A stretch of 64,000 bases of DNA, from the NCBI GenBank assembly GCA_021826035.1, contig JAKBBE010000001.1, positions 62,001 to 126,000 on the forward strand, written 5' to 3'. The notes below the pieces were generated by a model. That model ran no database searches. It worked only from the letters and a program-made list of their open reading frames with translations, and was not told the origin of the DNA. The position numbers were made by a program, and so were the translations under genes. Source of the DNA: Pseudomonadota bacterium. Lineage in GTDB: Bacteria > Pseudomonadota > Gammaproteobacteria > Steroidobacterales > Steroidobacteraceae. Shown here one piece after another: positions 1 to 9,778 of the stretch. Positions within the stretch are counted from its first letter, which is position 1. Every line of letters begins with the position of its first letter.

Positions 1-546
1 GAACGTTCGCCACTCTCCAGCTCCATCCATCCGGGCAGCGTCAAGAATTTCAGCCGGAATACCCCGCATGTACGCCTGAATGAGAACAATACTGACCGGG
101 TTCGCAGCCGCGGGAAGTATTAGGGCGGCATAATGATTTATGAGATGCACCTCCCTGAACATCTCAAATAGCGGGAGAACCAGCGCTTGACTCGGTATCA
201 GCACCGCAAACAGCACGACCCAGGAAATTACCCGCCGGCCGCGAAACTGAACCTGCGCAAGAGCGTATCCCGCCAAACCGGCAACGAATGTCGACAGGAC
301 TGTCGTTGCGATCGCAACGATTAGAGAGTTCAGAAAATAGTGCCCAAGCATCTCGCGCTGAACAATGTTCACAATGTTGTTCAGCGTTGGATGTCTAGGC
401 CATAGTGGGGGTGTTCCAGCCGATTGCTCAGGCGATCGCATGAAGGCAATGGATGTGACCCACAGCAACGGGAACAGCGTCAGTATCGCCAGCGTCGTGA
501 GCGAAGCGTAAAGCGACGCGCGCACCGTGAGGACCTTGATCCTCAT
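1..546 (-). CDS. Sugar ABC transporter permease, MalG type (3' end outside window)
   Basis: This is an inner-membrane permease of a MalFGK-type carbohydrate importer. Reading the minus strand from ATG at 546 gives an open frame to the window edge, about 182 residues. It starts with a hydrophobic segment ending in FPLLWV, has further membrane segments, and reaches the cytoplasmic EAA loop (EILDAARMDGAGEWRTF), the contact site for the ATPase. The start lies one base after the stop of the MalF-type partner, so the two are probably translationally coupled. The C-terminus is missing only because the window ends. The family call is firm; the substrate is unknown. Confidence 0.9.
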   Translation of the reverse strand, partial: MRIKVLTVRASLYASLTTLAILTLFPLLWVTSIAFMRSPEQSAGTPPLWPRHPTLNNIVNIVQREMLGHYFLNSLIVAIATTVLSTFVAGLAGYALAQVQFRGRRVISWVVLFAVLIPSQALVLPLFEMFREVHLINHYAALILPAAANPVSIVLIQAYMRGIPAEILDAARMDGAGEWRTF

Positions 547-547
547 G

Positions 548-1423
548 TCAGCCTTCCCGCCAGGACGTTTTGGTGTGACGCTGCAGCCACGCGAACAACC
601 ACATGATGATAGTCAAGACCATCGCGAGCGCACTCGCGATCCCCCAGCGCCACCAGCGGAATCCACGATCGTACATGAGCAGGAGGAGACTCATGGTGCT
701 CCCCATCGGCCCACCTTGCGTCAGGACGTAAGGCTCCGCGAACAACTGCCAGTATCCGGCAACGTCCAGCAACGCCAGCAGGCCGAGAGTTGGCGCCAGG
801 ATCGGCACCGTGATGCTCAACAATTGCCGCCTGACGCCGGCTCCCTCGATTCGCGCAATGTCGTACAGCTCTTCTGGAATTTCCCTGCGTGCGGCCGCGA
901 GAATGATCATGCCATAACCAAATCCCTTCCATACCACTACCACGGTGATGGCTATGACCGCGAGCGTGGGTGATCCCAACCAATTGAGTGCGGGCAGATG
1001 TACCGCGAGGAGTAGATGGTTGACCAGTCCGTAGCGCGTGTTGAGCAGGTAACGCCAGCTGATTGCCACGGCCACGGTCGAACAAACGACGGGCAGAAAG
1101 AACGCGGTGCGGAACAGACCTCGCCAACGTGGCGCAATTGACTCGATCATCAGGGCGCAAATCAGAGATAGCGCGAGGGTCGCCGGGACTCCGGCAAGTA
1201 CCACCGTCAGCGTCGTTTCCAGAGCCTGCCACGCCGCGTGATCGTGAAACAGGTGGGCGTAATTTGCGCCACCTATGAAATGCAGATTCGCGCTACTGGC
1301 CAGGACGTAAATGTCGAAATTCGTCATGCTCAGCCCAAGCACACCGAGAAACGGGATGAGGACGAAGAGCGCGATGAGCGTTAACGCCGGTAGAACGAAC
1401 AGAGGGCCGCTGATCGACTTCAT
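548..1423 (-). CDS. Sugar ABC transporter permease, MalF type
   Basis: This 291-residue inner-membrane permease is the partner of the MalG-type protein that follows. It begins with a hydrophobic helix (LFVLPALTLIALFVLIPFL) and carries the EAA motif near the C-terminal third (EIPEELYDIARIEGAGV), which docks with the ATPase. Length is normal for MalF-like subunits without the long periplasmic loop. Its start overlaps the stop of the solute-binding lipoprotein gene by four bases (ATGA), so the three genes form one transcript. No ATPase gene lies in the window part of this unit; it may be beyond the left edge or a shared MsiK-like ATPase may serve. Confidence 0.92.
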   Translation of the reverse strand: MKSISGPLFVLPALTLIALFVLIPFLGVLGLSMTNFDIYVLASSANLHFIGGANYAHLFHDHAAWQALETTLTVVLAGVPATLALSLICALMIESIAPRWRGLFRTAFFLPVVCSTVAVAISWRYLLNTRYGLVNHLLLAVHLPALNWLGSPTLAVIAITVVVVWKGFGYGMIILAAARREIPEELYDIARIEGAGVRRQLLSITVPILAPTLGLLALLDVAGYWQLFAEPYVLTQGGPMGSTMSLLLLMYDRGFRWWRWGIASALAMVLTIIMWLFAWLQRHTKTSWREG

Positions 1424-2703
1424 CGCGGTAGCGCGCTCGCGCCGACAGGGCCTTTACGTTTATTTTTGGCAATGATCTGCCGCCGGGCGGCTAGCCAGTC
1501 GTTCACTTTTCGGTCGAGATTACGGGTGGCCGCGGGCACCGACTGCCCTCCGATGATCACCTGTTCGGCCGCCCGTCGCATGCCATCCATGATTTCGTCC
1601 CATTCGGGGATTGCCTCAAAGGAGCTGACGTGTTCCAGCTGACGTCTGAATGCCCGCAACTTGATGTCGCCTGAGAGCGGTGGCAGCGTCCAAGGACCGC
1701 GGCGAGCGGGCAGATCACCCGTAAGTTTATACAGGTAGATCTGCTGTCGATTCTTGAGCATGTAGTGAATGAACGCGGTAGCGAGCCGCTTGCGTGTGGA
1801 AGTTCGGAATATGACGAAGTCCGAACCTCCGATCAGAGAGGCTCCCGGCCCGCGTGGGCCCGGCATAGGAGCGGTCATCCACAGACTTTCGTCCTTGGGG
1901 GGAAGTAAGCGGCGGAACTCTCCGATATTCCAGGGCCCCGATACATAAAACACAAAATCGCCGCGCGCCATCTGCCACCACAAGTTGATCAGCTGATGAT
2001 CGGCGATCGGAGGAGCCAGGCGCTGTGTAAACAGATCCTTGTAAAAGGTAAGCGCCGCCCGAAATTTGGGGTTGGCGAAATTTCCGTATTGAGCGTCATC
2101 CCGCAGAACATGCGTCTGCTGCTGCAGCGCGAGCACCTCCAGAAACGAATATTCGTTGATCGGCGCCAGCAGCGGATATTGGCCTCGCTTTAGAACGCGG
2201 CGTACCGCTTGCATTTGGTTCAACCACCCATTCCAGGTACGTGCGGGGCGCGCAAAGCCCGCGCGTCGCAGGATATCCGGCCGATAGAAGAGCAGCCGAG
2301 TGTCGACGTACCAGGGTGTACCGTAGTATTGACCATGGAAGCGCGTGACGTTGAGCGCGCCCGGAAAGAAGTCGGGAGCTACCGGTGGCTGGGCTATCAC
2401 CGCATGTAACGTCACGAGCGTGGCAAGATCCGTATTTCCCACCTGGGCAATATCCGGGGGATCACCTGCCGCGACTGCGGACACCAAACGCACTTGCGCG
2501 GAACTCCAGGCGAGATTTTCGACACAGACACGTAGTCCTTCGTGCTGTCGTTCGAACCCCGATGCCATGCGTTGCAATGCATCTGCTTCCGAACCAATGG
2601 CCCAAACGTGCAGTCCGCATGCCGCCCGAGAACACCCAGCCAGATTCGCGGCCGATGCCGCCAGGCATAATATTGCAGCAAGTTTTTCGATACTCAGGGT
2701 CAC
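1420..2703 (-). CDS. Extracellular sugar-binding lipoprotein of an ABC importer (MalE type)
   Basis: This captures the sugar for the adjacent MalFG-type permeases. From a GTG at 2703 it has about 427 residues. The N-terminus shows a lipoprotein signal: a charged start (SIEKL), a hydrophobic core, then the lipobox LAGC, so the mature protein is anchored by Cys. The body has typical family-1 solute-binding features (YGTPWYVDTRLLFYR, ISGPWN-like VSGPWNIGEF). The open frame extends upstream to 2793, but that extension precedes the signal peptide and looks non-coding, hence the GTG. No strong ribosome site decides the start. Ligand unknown; the upstream TonB receptor and LacI gene suggest an oligosaccharide. 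Confidence 0.88.
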   Translation of the reverse strand: MTLSIEKLAAILCLAASAANLAGCSRAACGLHVWAIGSEADALQRMASGFERQHEGLRVCVENLAWSSAQVRLVSAVAAGDPPDIAQVGNTDLATLVTLHAVIAQPPVAPDFFPGALNVTRFHGQYYGTPWYVDTRLLFYRPDILRRAGFARPARTWNGWLNQMQAVRRVLKRGQYPLLAPINEYSFLEVLALQQQTHVLRDDAQYGNFANPKFRAALTFYKDLFTQRLAPPIADHQLINLWWQMARGDFVFYVSGPWNIGEFRRLLPPKDESLWMTAPMPGPRGPGASLIGGSDFVIFRTSTRKRLATAFIHYMLKNRQQIYLYKLTGDLPARRGPWTLPPLSGDIKLRAFRRQLEHVSSFEAIPEWDEIMDGMRRAAEQVIIGGQSVPAATRNLDRKVNDWLAARRQIIAKNKRKGPVGASALPR

Positions 2704-3029
2704 AGCGCAAAGCGACGTGTGCAGGTCATCGCGGGCGCAGCTGCTACGCGCACCTGCTCGGCGCAGGCGCAGCCACCTGCCGATCGCATGCACCAGGTTG
2801 CTGCGCGCGGGGTCAGCTGTATGCGCGTGGCAGCGTGACGCGCATTACGGAACCCGGTCTGGCCTGCAGGGCGGCGCCCTCGATTTGTCGACTGGATGTG
2901 CCCGATTCTGCACATGAAATCACGGTACGAGTATTGGCAGATCGCCTGGCAGTGAACTCGCACAAGCCGCGACCGTAGTTCTCAATTCGCGACCGAAAGC
3001 AAATGTTTCACACTCGTAGCGCTCGTCGC
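2704..3029. other. Intergenic region upstream of the ABC importer genes
   Basis: About 325 bases lie between the LacI gene and the lipoprotein start. Short open frames on both strands have no family resemblance. It probably holds the importer promoter, but I see no convincing -35/-10 pair and no copy of the palindrome found at 9073-9090. Confidence 0.4.
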
Positions 3030-4088
3030 TCATTGAGACCGACTCCGCACGCCCTTTCGCGCCCTCTCCGGTGCGCGATTCGCAACGGTCGATCCGCGGA
3101 CAACCAGTCGAGTCGGTAGTGCCTGAGCGTGCGGACCAGGAGGCAGCGGAGATCGCTCTTTGCGGTTGATTGCGGCGACCAACCACTCGAATGCCTCGAC
3201 GCCCTGTTGCGCCACTGGTGGTCGCACGGTCGTCAGCGGTGGTGCCGTGAAGCGCGCGATTGGGATATCGTCGAAACCCGCAACGGCTATGTCGTGCGGC
3301 ACATTTATGTCAGCGGCGATCAGTACCTCAAGGCACCCGACCGCCATGTTGTCATTGGCTGCGAAAATAGCACGCGGCAACTTGGCGCGCTTGGCGATGC
3401 GCAAACCCGCTGCGCGGCCCGCCTCTTCCGAATAATCTCCGGGGATATCGCGCTCCACCACTAAGCCGAGTTGACGCGCCGCCGCATGAAATCCTCGCGC
3501 CCGCTCGATTGCATCAAAGTTGTCGGTCGGTCCGGCGATATGCACGACATCTTGATAACCGAGCGCCGCGAAATGTTTGGCCACTTGGCGCGCCCCTCCC
3601 GCGTTGTCAATCGTGATTACCGGCGTACCCTGAAGCGGACCCGGCGCATTGAGCAGCACCGTGGGGACCGTCAAGGGGAGCTCAGCGAGAGTGGTCTGCG
3701 CGTCCATGAATGGCACCATAAGGATGACGCCGTCTACCTGCCCGTGAATCAATGCGAGGACTTTTTGGGCCTCGGTCAGACGTCCGTGCAGGCTCGCTAC
3801 CAAAAGGCTCTGGCCGTGCGCGTAAGCGCACTGATCCAGCTCCCTGATTAGCTCCGAAAAGAATGCACCGTGCATGTCCGGCAGTAGCACCGCTATAGTG
3901 CGAGTTCTGCCAGTAATCAGTGCGCGCGCCGCCGCATGCGGAACGTAGTTGAGCTCACGGGCCGCATGCAGAACTGCCTGACGTGCCGACTCCGTGACAC
4001 CGTCCGAGCTATTCATGACTCTGGAGACTGTTGCGGTCGATACTCCGGCGAGTTTCGCTACGTCCCGAATGCTGATGGCCAAATTCAC
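3030..4088 (-). CDS. LacI-family transcriptional regulator
   Basis: This 352-residue repressor-type regulator has an N-terminal LacI helix-turn-helix (IRDVAKLAGVSTATVSRVMN, about residues 7-26), the hinge sequence YVPHAAARAL, and a periplasmic-binding-protein-like effector domain (TIAVLLPDMHGAFFSELI to VAGFDDIPIARFT). The start is GTG at 4088 or TTG at 4082; the AGGGG ribosome site fits TTG 4082 better by spacing. It lies between the halogenase-like gene and the ABC importer on the same strand, so it likely controls both the receptor unit and the importer. A hinge of this type inserts at a central CG, which matches the palindrome at 9073-9090. Confidence 0.93.
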   Translation of the reverse strand: MNLAISIRDVAKLAGVSTATVSRVMNSSDGVTESARQAVLHAARELNYVPHAAARALITGRTRTIAVLLPDMHGAFFSELIRELDQCAYAHGQSLLVASLHGRLTEAQKVLALIHGQVDGVILMVPFMDAQTTLAELPLTVPTVLLNAPGPLQGTPVITIDNAGGARQVAKHFAALGYQDVVHIAGPTDNFDAIERARGFHAAARQLGLVVERDIPGDYSEEAGRAAGLRIAKRAKLPRAIFAANDNMAVGCLEVLIAADINVPHDIAVAGFDDIPIARFTAPPLTTVRPPVAQQGVEAFEWLVAAINRKERSPLPPGPHAQALPTRLVVRGSTVANRAPERARKGVRSRSQ

Positions 4089-4294
4089 ATCCCCTGGTTC
4101 GAACAGGCGGATACGTAAGATAGATCAGTACGACGCGACGTCAAGCTTCGCGTGACTTTGGGACGCCCCGAATCGGCATGCGATTCACACCGGGAACGCA
4201 TTCGAAGGCCCATCTCGAGAACCACTCGGTGCCGCGATTTATTGGTGTAGAGAGAATGGACAGGACCAATGTGCCTACGCTTCGACATTGGCAC

Positions 4295-5812
4295 TTATTT
4301 GAGCGGGGACGCCCGACAGTGCCGCGCAATGAACGCCTCATGAGGAGGTAGGACCGCCGCGCAACTGCTGATGACAGATTTCACGTGATCTAAAAATTTC
4401 TTCAGCTCAGCATCGCTCAGGCGATCGATCACCGGCGGATACCTGCGCGGTTCAATATGCTGCCCCAACATGACTTGGGCCCAACTGACGGTCGTAAATA
4501 GTTCGTCACTGCGCAACAAAATTCGGGCGCTGTCCCGGAACAACGCGAGTCGCTCCTTGAGGGACGGCGGGATTTCCATGGTCCGGCACCTGTTCCAAAA
4601 AGGCGTATCGGCACGTTCGGTCGCGCAGTAGTGCAAAATGAGAAAATCCCTTACGCACTCAAACTCCTCATCCATTTGCGCATTGTATCGATTACGAAGA
4701 GCTTCGCTGCAATCACGCTCCGGGAAAAGCAATGCGAGTTTTGCGATCGATGTCTGTACCAGGTGAATTGCGGTCGACTCCAGCGGCTCGAGGAACCCGC
4801 CGGACAGACCGATGGCCACTACGTTGCGCACCCAGCTAAGCCTACGCTTACCACCCCGGAACGGAATCAGCTTTGGTTCCCCCAGCGGCGCACCCTCGAG
4901 ATTGGCCAGAAGCATCGCCGCCGCTTCATCTTCACTCATGTCGCGACTGGAGAACACATGGCCGTTGCCCACCCGGTGCTGCAACGGAATTCGCCATTGC
5001 CACCCCGCGGGTCGGGCCGTGGCGCGGGTATACGGCGTCGGAGGTACTACGTTTTCACAGGGAACCGCCCACGCCCGATCGCACGGCAGCCAGTCCGACC
5101 AGTCCTCGTAACCGGCATGAAGATGCTTTTCGATGAGCAGACCGCTGAACCCCGTGCAGTCCAGGAACAAGTCGCCGGCCACTACCCGCCCGTCAGCCAG
5201 TATGAGCTCCTCGATGAAGCCTGATTCCGGGTTCATTCGCACGTCCACCACCTTTCCCTCGAGACGGCGAACTCCTTCGCTCTCGGCGAATTGACGCAAG
5301 AACCGCGCATACAACGCCGCGTCGAAATGGTAGGCGTAGCTGATATCCTGCAGCGGGGTGTCTTTTGGCGCGTCAGAAGGGGTCGGCATGAACCGCCCTT
5401 GTCGCGCGGCGACCACGTTGAACGAGTAGTCCCCTATGTCTGCCGCGAATCCGGCCGCCGCCCCGCGCGTCCAATACTGGTGGAAAGGCTGTCCATCCAA
5501 GTCCACGCCTAATTTCCCGAATCCATGAATATAGGAGTCACCGAGTCGCCCCCAGTCACGGAACTCGATGCCTAGTTTGAAGGTCGCTTGGGTGGCGCAT
5601 ACGAAATCGCGCTCATTGATCCCGAGCAAAGCGTTGTGCATGCGAAACGGCGGTATGGTCGCTTCGCCGACGCCGATGATACCAATGTCCTCCGATTCCA
5701 CGACCTCGATGGACAGTCCTGGGTATAAGAGTCGACGCAGCGCCGTCGCGGCCATCCAGCCGGCCGTGCCCCCACCGACAATGACAAGACGACGGACGCT
5801 GCGTTCGTTCAT
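4295..5812 (-). CDS. Tryptophan-halogenase-family flavoprotein linked to a TonB receptor
   Basis: This 505-residue FAD-dependent protein belongs to the tryptophan 7-halogenase family. It has the dinucleotide-binding motif GGGTAGWM (residues 13-20), a lysine in the FKLGIEF context (K79, matching the family's catalytic lysine), the family motif WxWxIP as WQWRIP (271-276), and GGFLEPLEST (338-347) containing the conserved acidic region. It starts six bases after the TonB receptor stop, so it is almost certainly co-transcribed. Homologues next to TonB receptors are common in Caulobacter- and Xanthomonas-like sugar loci, where their substrate is not established. No flavin reductase or indole-metabolite pathway is nearby, so real tryptophan halogenation is doubtful. 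Confidence 0.9.
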   Translation of the reverse strand: MNERSVRRLVIVGGGTAGWMAATALRRLLYPGLSIEVVESEDIGIIGVGEATIPPFRMHNALLGINERDFVCATQATFKLGIEFRDWGRLGDSYIHGFGKLGVDLDGQPFHQYWTRGAAAGFAADIGDYSFNVVAARQGRFMPTPSDAPKDTPLQDISYAYHFDAALYARFLRQFAESEGVRRLEGKVVDVRMNPESGFIEELILADGRVVAGDLFLDCTGFSGLLIEKHLHAGYEDWSDWLPCDRAWAVPCENVVPPTPYTRATARPAGWQWRIPLQHRVGNGHVFSSRDMSEDEAAAMLLANLEGAPLGEPKLIPFRGGKRRLSWVRNVVAIGLSGGFLEPLESTAIHLVQTSIAKLALLFPERDCSEALRNRYNAQMDEEFECVRDFLILHYCATERADTPFWNRCRTMEIPPSLKERLALFRDSARILLRSDELFTTVSWAQVMLGQHIEPRRYPPVIDRLSDAELKKFLDHVKSVISSCAAVLPPHEAFIARHCRASPLK

Positions 5813-5818
5813 GGCTGT

Positions 5819-8800
5819 TTACCAGGAAACTCCTGCGGTGAGCTTCAGCGTCAACGGCACGCCATTGATGGGGCCGTTGGTCACGTACTGAGGCACCTGT
5901 CCTCCGCCGAGAGTTGGGCTAAAGGTTGCCGCAGTGTAGGTCGCCGTGTTGAACACGTTTAGGATGTCCATGCGAATGTACCCCCGCATCCCATACCACG
6001 GAAATTTCAGCGCCTTGGTAGCCTGAACGTCAAGCTCTCGCTCCCATAGTGCGTTGCGCGGGTATCCTGTCATCGGGTAGTCCCAATATCCGTTGCATTG
6101 CTGCAATGTCGTCGGACAGGGCGCCGCGGCGCCAAATCCTACCGGCGTAGCGAGCGTCAATTCCGCGCCGTAAATCATGCCCCATGGACCGTTAATCGAG
6201 CCGGTGAGGACAAGCTTATGCTTCGGAATCGCACTGGACGGGATAAACGGATACATCGAGAGCTTCGGCAGATCGAATGCGTACGCATTATTCGTCAGGT
6301 AAGAATAGTAGTCGTTCTGGTATGCGTCCGAATACGTGTACGCGACGCTCGCGCTCCACCCGGACGCCCGCGTGTATGGCTTGTCCGCTTCGACCAGGAC
6401 CTCGCGATTTCGGTCCTTGCCGTAGTTATCCCATAGAACCAGGTTTCCGGTGGTTCCCGGAACACCGCCCCATGCGGGATTGACGCCCGCAGCGCCCCAG
6501 GAGCTCGGCACGAAGTACCCACCCGTTGCGGTGCGGTTGCCGAGGTGGCCCATGATGCGGTTGTAACTGTCGATCTGCACAAGCGTCAGACTGGTGTTCC
6601 AGTCTCCGAGGCGCGCTCGGAATCCCAAACTGAACTGGTCGGAATACGGATTCTTGATATTGTTATTAATCATGTCGACCTCGCCAATCCCCGTCGTATT
6701 CAACGACTGCAAATTGGTGAGATTCATGTATGCCGGATTCCACGCAACGCATGTGGGACTGGCATTCGCGGCGGTCAGACAGCCGTTGTTGCTATAACCA
6801 CCATTGTAGAAATTCACGGTCGGCTCCGCGAGCGCCGACTTTGTGAGCTCAAGAGACATCAAGCTGAACACATTTCGGTCGTACGCCCGGGCGTAGCCAC
6901 CAAAAATTACGTAGCGTTGATTTCCCTCGATATCGTACGAGAACCCAAGACGGGGCTGAATCATCCCGCTCTGGGGGGAGCGATTGTGTCCATTGCTGAT
7001 GTAGTTGGCGATATTGATCCCGCCCAGGGCGAGTGCCTGGGCGTACGTCTCAGTCGACCCCGGTGAGTAGGGCCCGTAGATGCCGTTTACGACCGCCTGG
7101 GGCGTGACGAAATTCTGCCATGCGGGTGTCGTTTCATAGTCGTAGCGCACGCCGAGATTGAATTCTAGATGGTGGTTGACGTGCCAGTTGTCTTCGAGGT
7201 ATGCGCCGATTTGCTTGTCGTTGGAAGTCGCCAGCACCTGCTTGCCGGTGTAAAGCGCCGTGTAAGTCACCTGATATGGCGTGCTGTAGGTTCCATTGGA
7301 ATTGACGCCATAGTAAATGTCGGATCCTTGGCCGGCGTCCTGGTATGAAAGTCTTGCGTCGTGGAAGGTGATTCCGGCCTCGAGCGTATGCGTGCCCATC
7401 CAGCTCAGATTCGCCAAGGTAAAGTCGTCAGACGCGGTCCACACCGTCTGCTTGTTCTTGAACTGCGCGTAGACGTTTTCGCCGTTCGCGTTTATGAGCG
7501 TTGTCTGTCCGTTGGCGCCAAACCACTGGTACGTCATCATCGGCTGCGTAGAGGCAGGCAGCGGATTGTCTCCGGCTGACTCGTAACCAATTCGAAGCTG
7601 ATTTGTCCAATCCCCATGTGCATGGAGCCAGTACAAGCCGACGCGACTGAAGCGATTTTCCAGAGAATTGGCCGCCGACGCCGCGGTTTGTCCGGCTGCG
7701 CCGCTGATCTGGCTTTCGAAGCGATAGAGTTCCGACAGCTCCAGCCGATCGTTTTCCGTCGGCTCGTAGTCGATTTTCGCGAAAAGGAGTTTTTCGCTGA
7801 ACGGATTCGTCGTGGGGCCGAACTGCGACCATATGCTCGCGGGAAGTATGGTCTGAAGCGCAGCTTCGGACGGCGCACCGTTTCCTACGCCAGGATAGAC
7901 GGTGTTCGGAAGCGCAAGGTTTTTGTGCTCGTAAGAGAAGAAATAATGGAGCTTGTTTTTGATAATCGGGCCTCCGGCGGAAAATCCATATTCCAGGCTC
8001 TCGCCGCCGAGCGCCTTTGGATCTGTGGATTGCGGGGAGGCTACTTCTGCGGGCGTCATAGCGCGCAGGTTTTGGTTCGTAAAGCTGACGAAGGAACTAC
8101 CATGAAATTGGTTAGTTCCGGATTTCGTCTTGGCCGTGATCACCGCGCTCGATACTTGACCGAATCGGGCGCTGTAGTTCGATGAGATGACGCGATATTC
8201 GGCAATCGCGGATTGCGGGAACGGATTGCCTGGGTCGCCGTCATTCGGGTTTTTGTTCGGACCGGATTGCCCGACGATGCCACCTTGGATGTAGTCCGCG
8301 AGACTGACGCCGTCGATATATACGTTGGCATCTTCGGCGGGCATCGCGCCGCCCCGGAATGACGTGTCGCCATTTCCGTTGACGGTGAATGTCACTCCAG
8401 GAACTGTGTTGGCGAACTCGAGGAAGTTGCGCGTCAGCTGGGGTATGGTCTGAATCGTGCGCTGCGAAACCAGTCCGCCGACTTCCGGCGAGCGCATATT
8501 GAAGAGGCGATGTCCGGTAACGGTGATCTGCTGCAACGTGGCGGAGCGCAGCGCGGTGTTCGTGAAATCGTAATTTACTGTCGAGGCGACACTGAGGACC
8601 AGAATCTGAACCTGATTACCGGCTCGGACCCGGTAGCGTCCGGGGGGCAGACCGATCAGCGTGTACGTTCCGGAGTGCGTAGCGATCGCTTCGCGTTGCG
8701 CACCCGTGGCGATATTGGTCGCGATAATCTTGGTGCCTGGGGCGGCGTGGCCCTCCAGGGTTGCATTAGACAGTGCGGCCATGGCGGTTCGTGGCAGGAG

Positions 8801-8878
8801 TACTCCTGCCGTTGCCGCCAATGTGGACGCGACAAAGGTCGCGATCAGGCGGTTGCGGTTGGTCGAATGCCTGGTCAT
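5819..8878 (-). CDS. TonB-dependent outer-membrane receptor with N-terminal carboxypeptidase-like domain
   Basis: This 1019-residue outer-membrane transporter is of the Oar/CirA-like type. After a Sec signal peptide ending near TAMAA, a carboxypeptidase-regulatory-like beta domain follows (GTYTLIGLPPGRYRVRAG, about 68-86). Next come the plug domain (NVYIDGVSLADYIQGG, SNYSARFGQVSSAVI) and a long beta-barrel with many aromatic strands, ending in an aromatic residue (GVSW). A GGGGGG ribosome site precedes ATG 8878. It heads the unit with the halogenase-like gene and lies downstream of the palindrome at 9073-9090. The likely cargo is an oligosaccharide, judged from the LacI and ABC genes. Confidence 0.93.
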   Translation of the reverse strand: MTRHSTNRNRLIATFVASTLAATAGVLLPRTAMAALSNATLEGHAAPGTKIIATNIATGAQREAIATHSGTYTLIGLPPGRYRVRAGNQVQILVLSVASTVNYDFTNTALRSATLQQITVTGHRLFNMRSPEVGGLVSQRTIQTIPQLTRNFLEFANTVPGVTFTVNGNGDTSFRGGAMPAEDANVYIDGVSLADYIQGGIVGQSGPNKNPNDGDPGNPFPQSAIAEYRVISSNYSARFGQVSSAVITAKTKSGTNQFHGSSFVSFTNQNLRAMTPAEVASPQSTDPKALGGESLEYGFSAGGPIIKNKLHYFFSYEHKNLALPNTVYPGVGNGAPSEAALQTILPASIWSQFGPTTNPFSEKLLFAKIDYEPTENDRLELSELYRFESQISGAAGQTAASAANSLENRFSRVGLYWLHAHGDWTNQLRIGYESAGDNPLPASTQPMMTYQWFGANGQTTLINANGENVYAQFKNKQTVWTASDDFTLANLSWMGTHTLEAGITFHDARLSYQDAGQGSDIYYGVNSNGTYSTPYQVTYTALYTGKQVLATSNDKQIGAYLEDNWHVNHHLEFNLGVRYDYETTPAWQNFVTPQAVVNGIYGPYSPGSTETYAQALALGGINIANYISNGHNRSPQSGMIQPRLGFSYDIEGNQRYVIFGGYARAYDRNVFSLMSLELTKSALAEPTVNFYNGGYSNNGCLTAANASPTCVAWNPAYMNLTNLQSLNTTGIGEVDMINNNIKNPYSDQFSLGFRARLGDWNTSLTLVQIDSYNRIMGHLGNRTATGGYFVPSSWGAAGVNPAWGGVPGTTGNLVLWDNYGKDRNREVLVEADKPYTRASGWSASVAYTYSDAYQNDYYSYLTNNAYAFDLPKLSMYPFIPSSAIPKHKLVLTGSINGPWGMIYGAELTLATPVGFGAAAPCPTTLQQCNGYWDYPMTGYPRNALWERELDVQATKALKFPWYGMRGYIRMDILNVFNTATYTAATFSPTLGGGQVPQYVTNGPINGVPLTLKLTAGVSW

Positions 8879-9072
8879 CGTAATCCCCCCTAACGGCTAC
8901 GGTCGAATTTGTTACAGATGTCTATTGAAGGCGATATTCGAAATGCATATCCGGCGTGAACGAACGTCACGGTCTTCGGTGGAAGCAAGCCATCTCGGCA
9001 GTCGCTGGGCGAAGCAGCGGTTCGTCGAGTGTCTTGTATGCCCCCTAAATTTGGCCGTTGCGTTTACGATGC

Positions 9073-9090
9073 AATGTAAACGTTTACATT
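9073..9090. promoter_or_regulatory. Perfect palindrome, candidate LacI-family operator
   Basis: AATGTAAACGTTTACATT is an exact 18-bp palindrome with a central CG, the shape of LacI/CcpA-type operators. It lies about 195 bases upstream of the TonB receptor start. A further half-site (CGTTTAC at 9061-9067) forms a second inverted pair with GTAAACG at 9076-9082. On the minus strand a weak TTGCAT...AATTTA promoter could begin at its edge. Binding by the LacI protein encoded at 3030-4088 is inferred. Confidence 0.7.
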
Positions 9091-9778
9091 CGGTGCGTGA
9101 ACGCTATTCGGTCGTGCGTGGTTTGTCAAGCTTTCCGTGGGGGACACCGGTCTTCGGGCTTTGAGGGACTCTTTTTGCGCCCTGCGGCCGGTCACGTTCA
9201 CCGTCGAAGGTCAGCCCGGATTGACCGGGGCGGGTGCGCTGCGGCATTCGATCAGCGCGTCGTGCGTTTTTTTGGCGATTTTTTTTTCTATTCCGTTCGA
9301 CCGTCGTGATGCCGAAGATATCGATGCAGAGCAGTTATCGGGACTGTGTGGAGGCGAGGCAGCACTCTGGTTTGATTCCGAGGTCGATAAACGGGTGTCT
9401 GGCACAGATGAAGGTCACCCGGATTGATCCTCACTCCTCACGAAGATGCGGACATCACCGGCTACGGGGTGCGGTGTTCGCCGAGATTCGGCGCGCGGCC
9501 CAGCGCATGGTGTCAATCACTGAGGTGCAGTTGTAGCGCCCGCAGCGTCAGTCCACTGGCGGCCATTGACGTCGGTTCCGTCATTGGGATCCCGGGTTCG
9601 CACGCTGTGGACTACGCGTGCTCGCTTTCGCCGCCAGCCGCGCCGATGAACAACGATCGGCACGAGCGGTCGCTGGCGTGTACTTAAGGGCCGCCGACCA
9701 CTGCTCCCCTTCGCCGGAGTGCGCACGCGGCCGAACCGCAGCGGGCGCGCGTCAACGTGGCGGTGCGGTCCCGACCAT
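9091..9778. other. Intergenic region without recognisable gene
   Basis: Nearly 700 bases separate the receptor operator from the PatD-like gene. Short open frames occur on both strands but none resembles a known family, and the longest runs are continuations of frames antisense to neighbouring genes. A run of T at about 9281-9288 is the only low-complexity feature. The style changes here from the moderate-GC left block to the very GC-rich block on the right. Confidence 0.4.
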
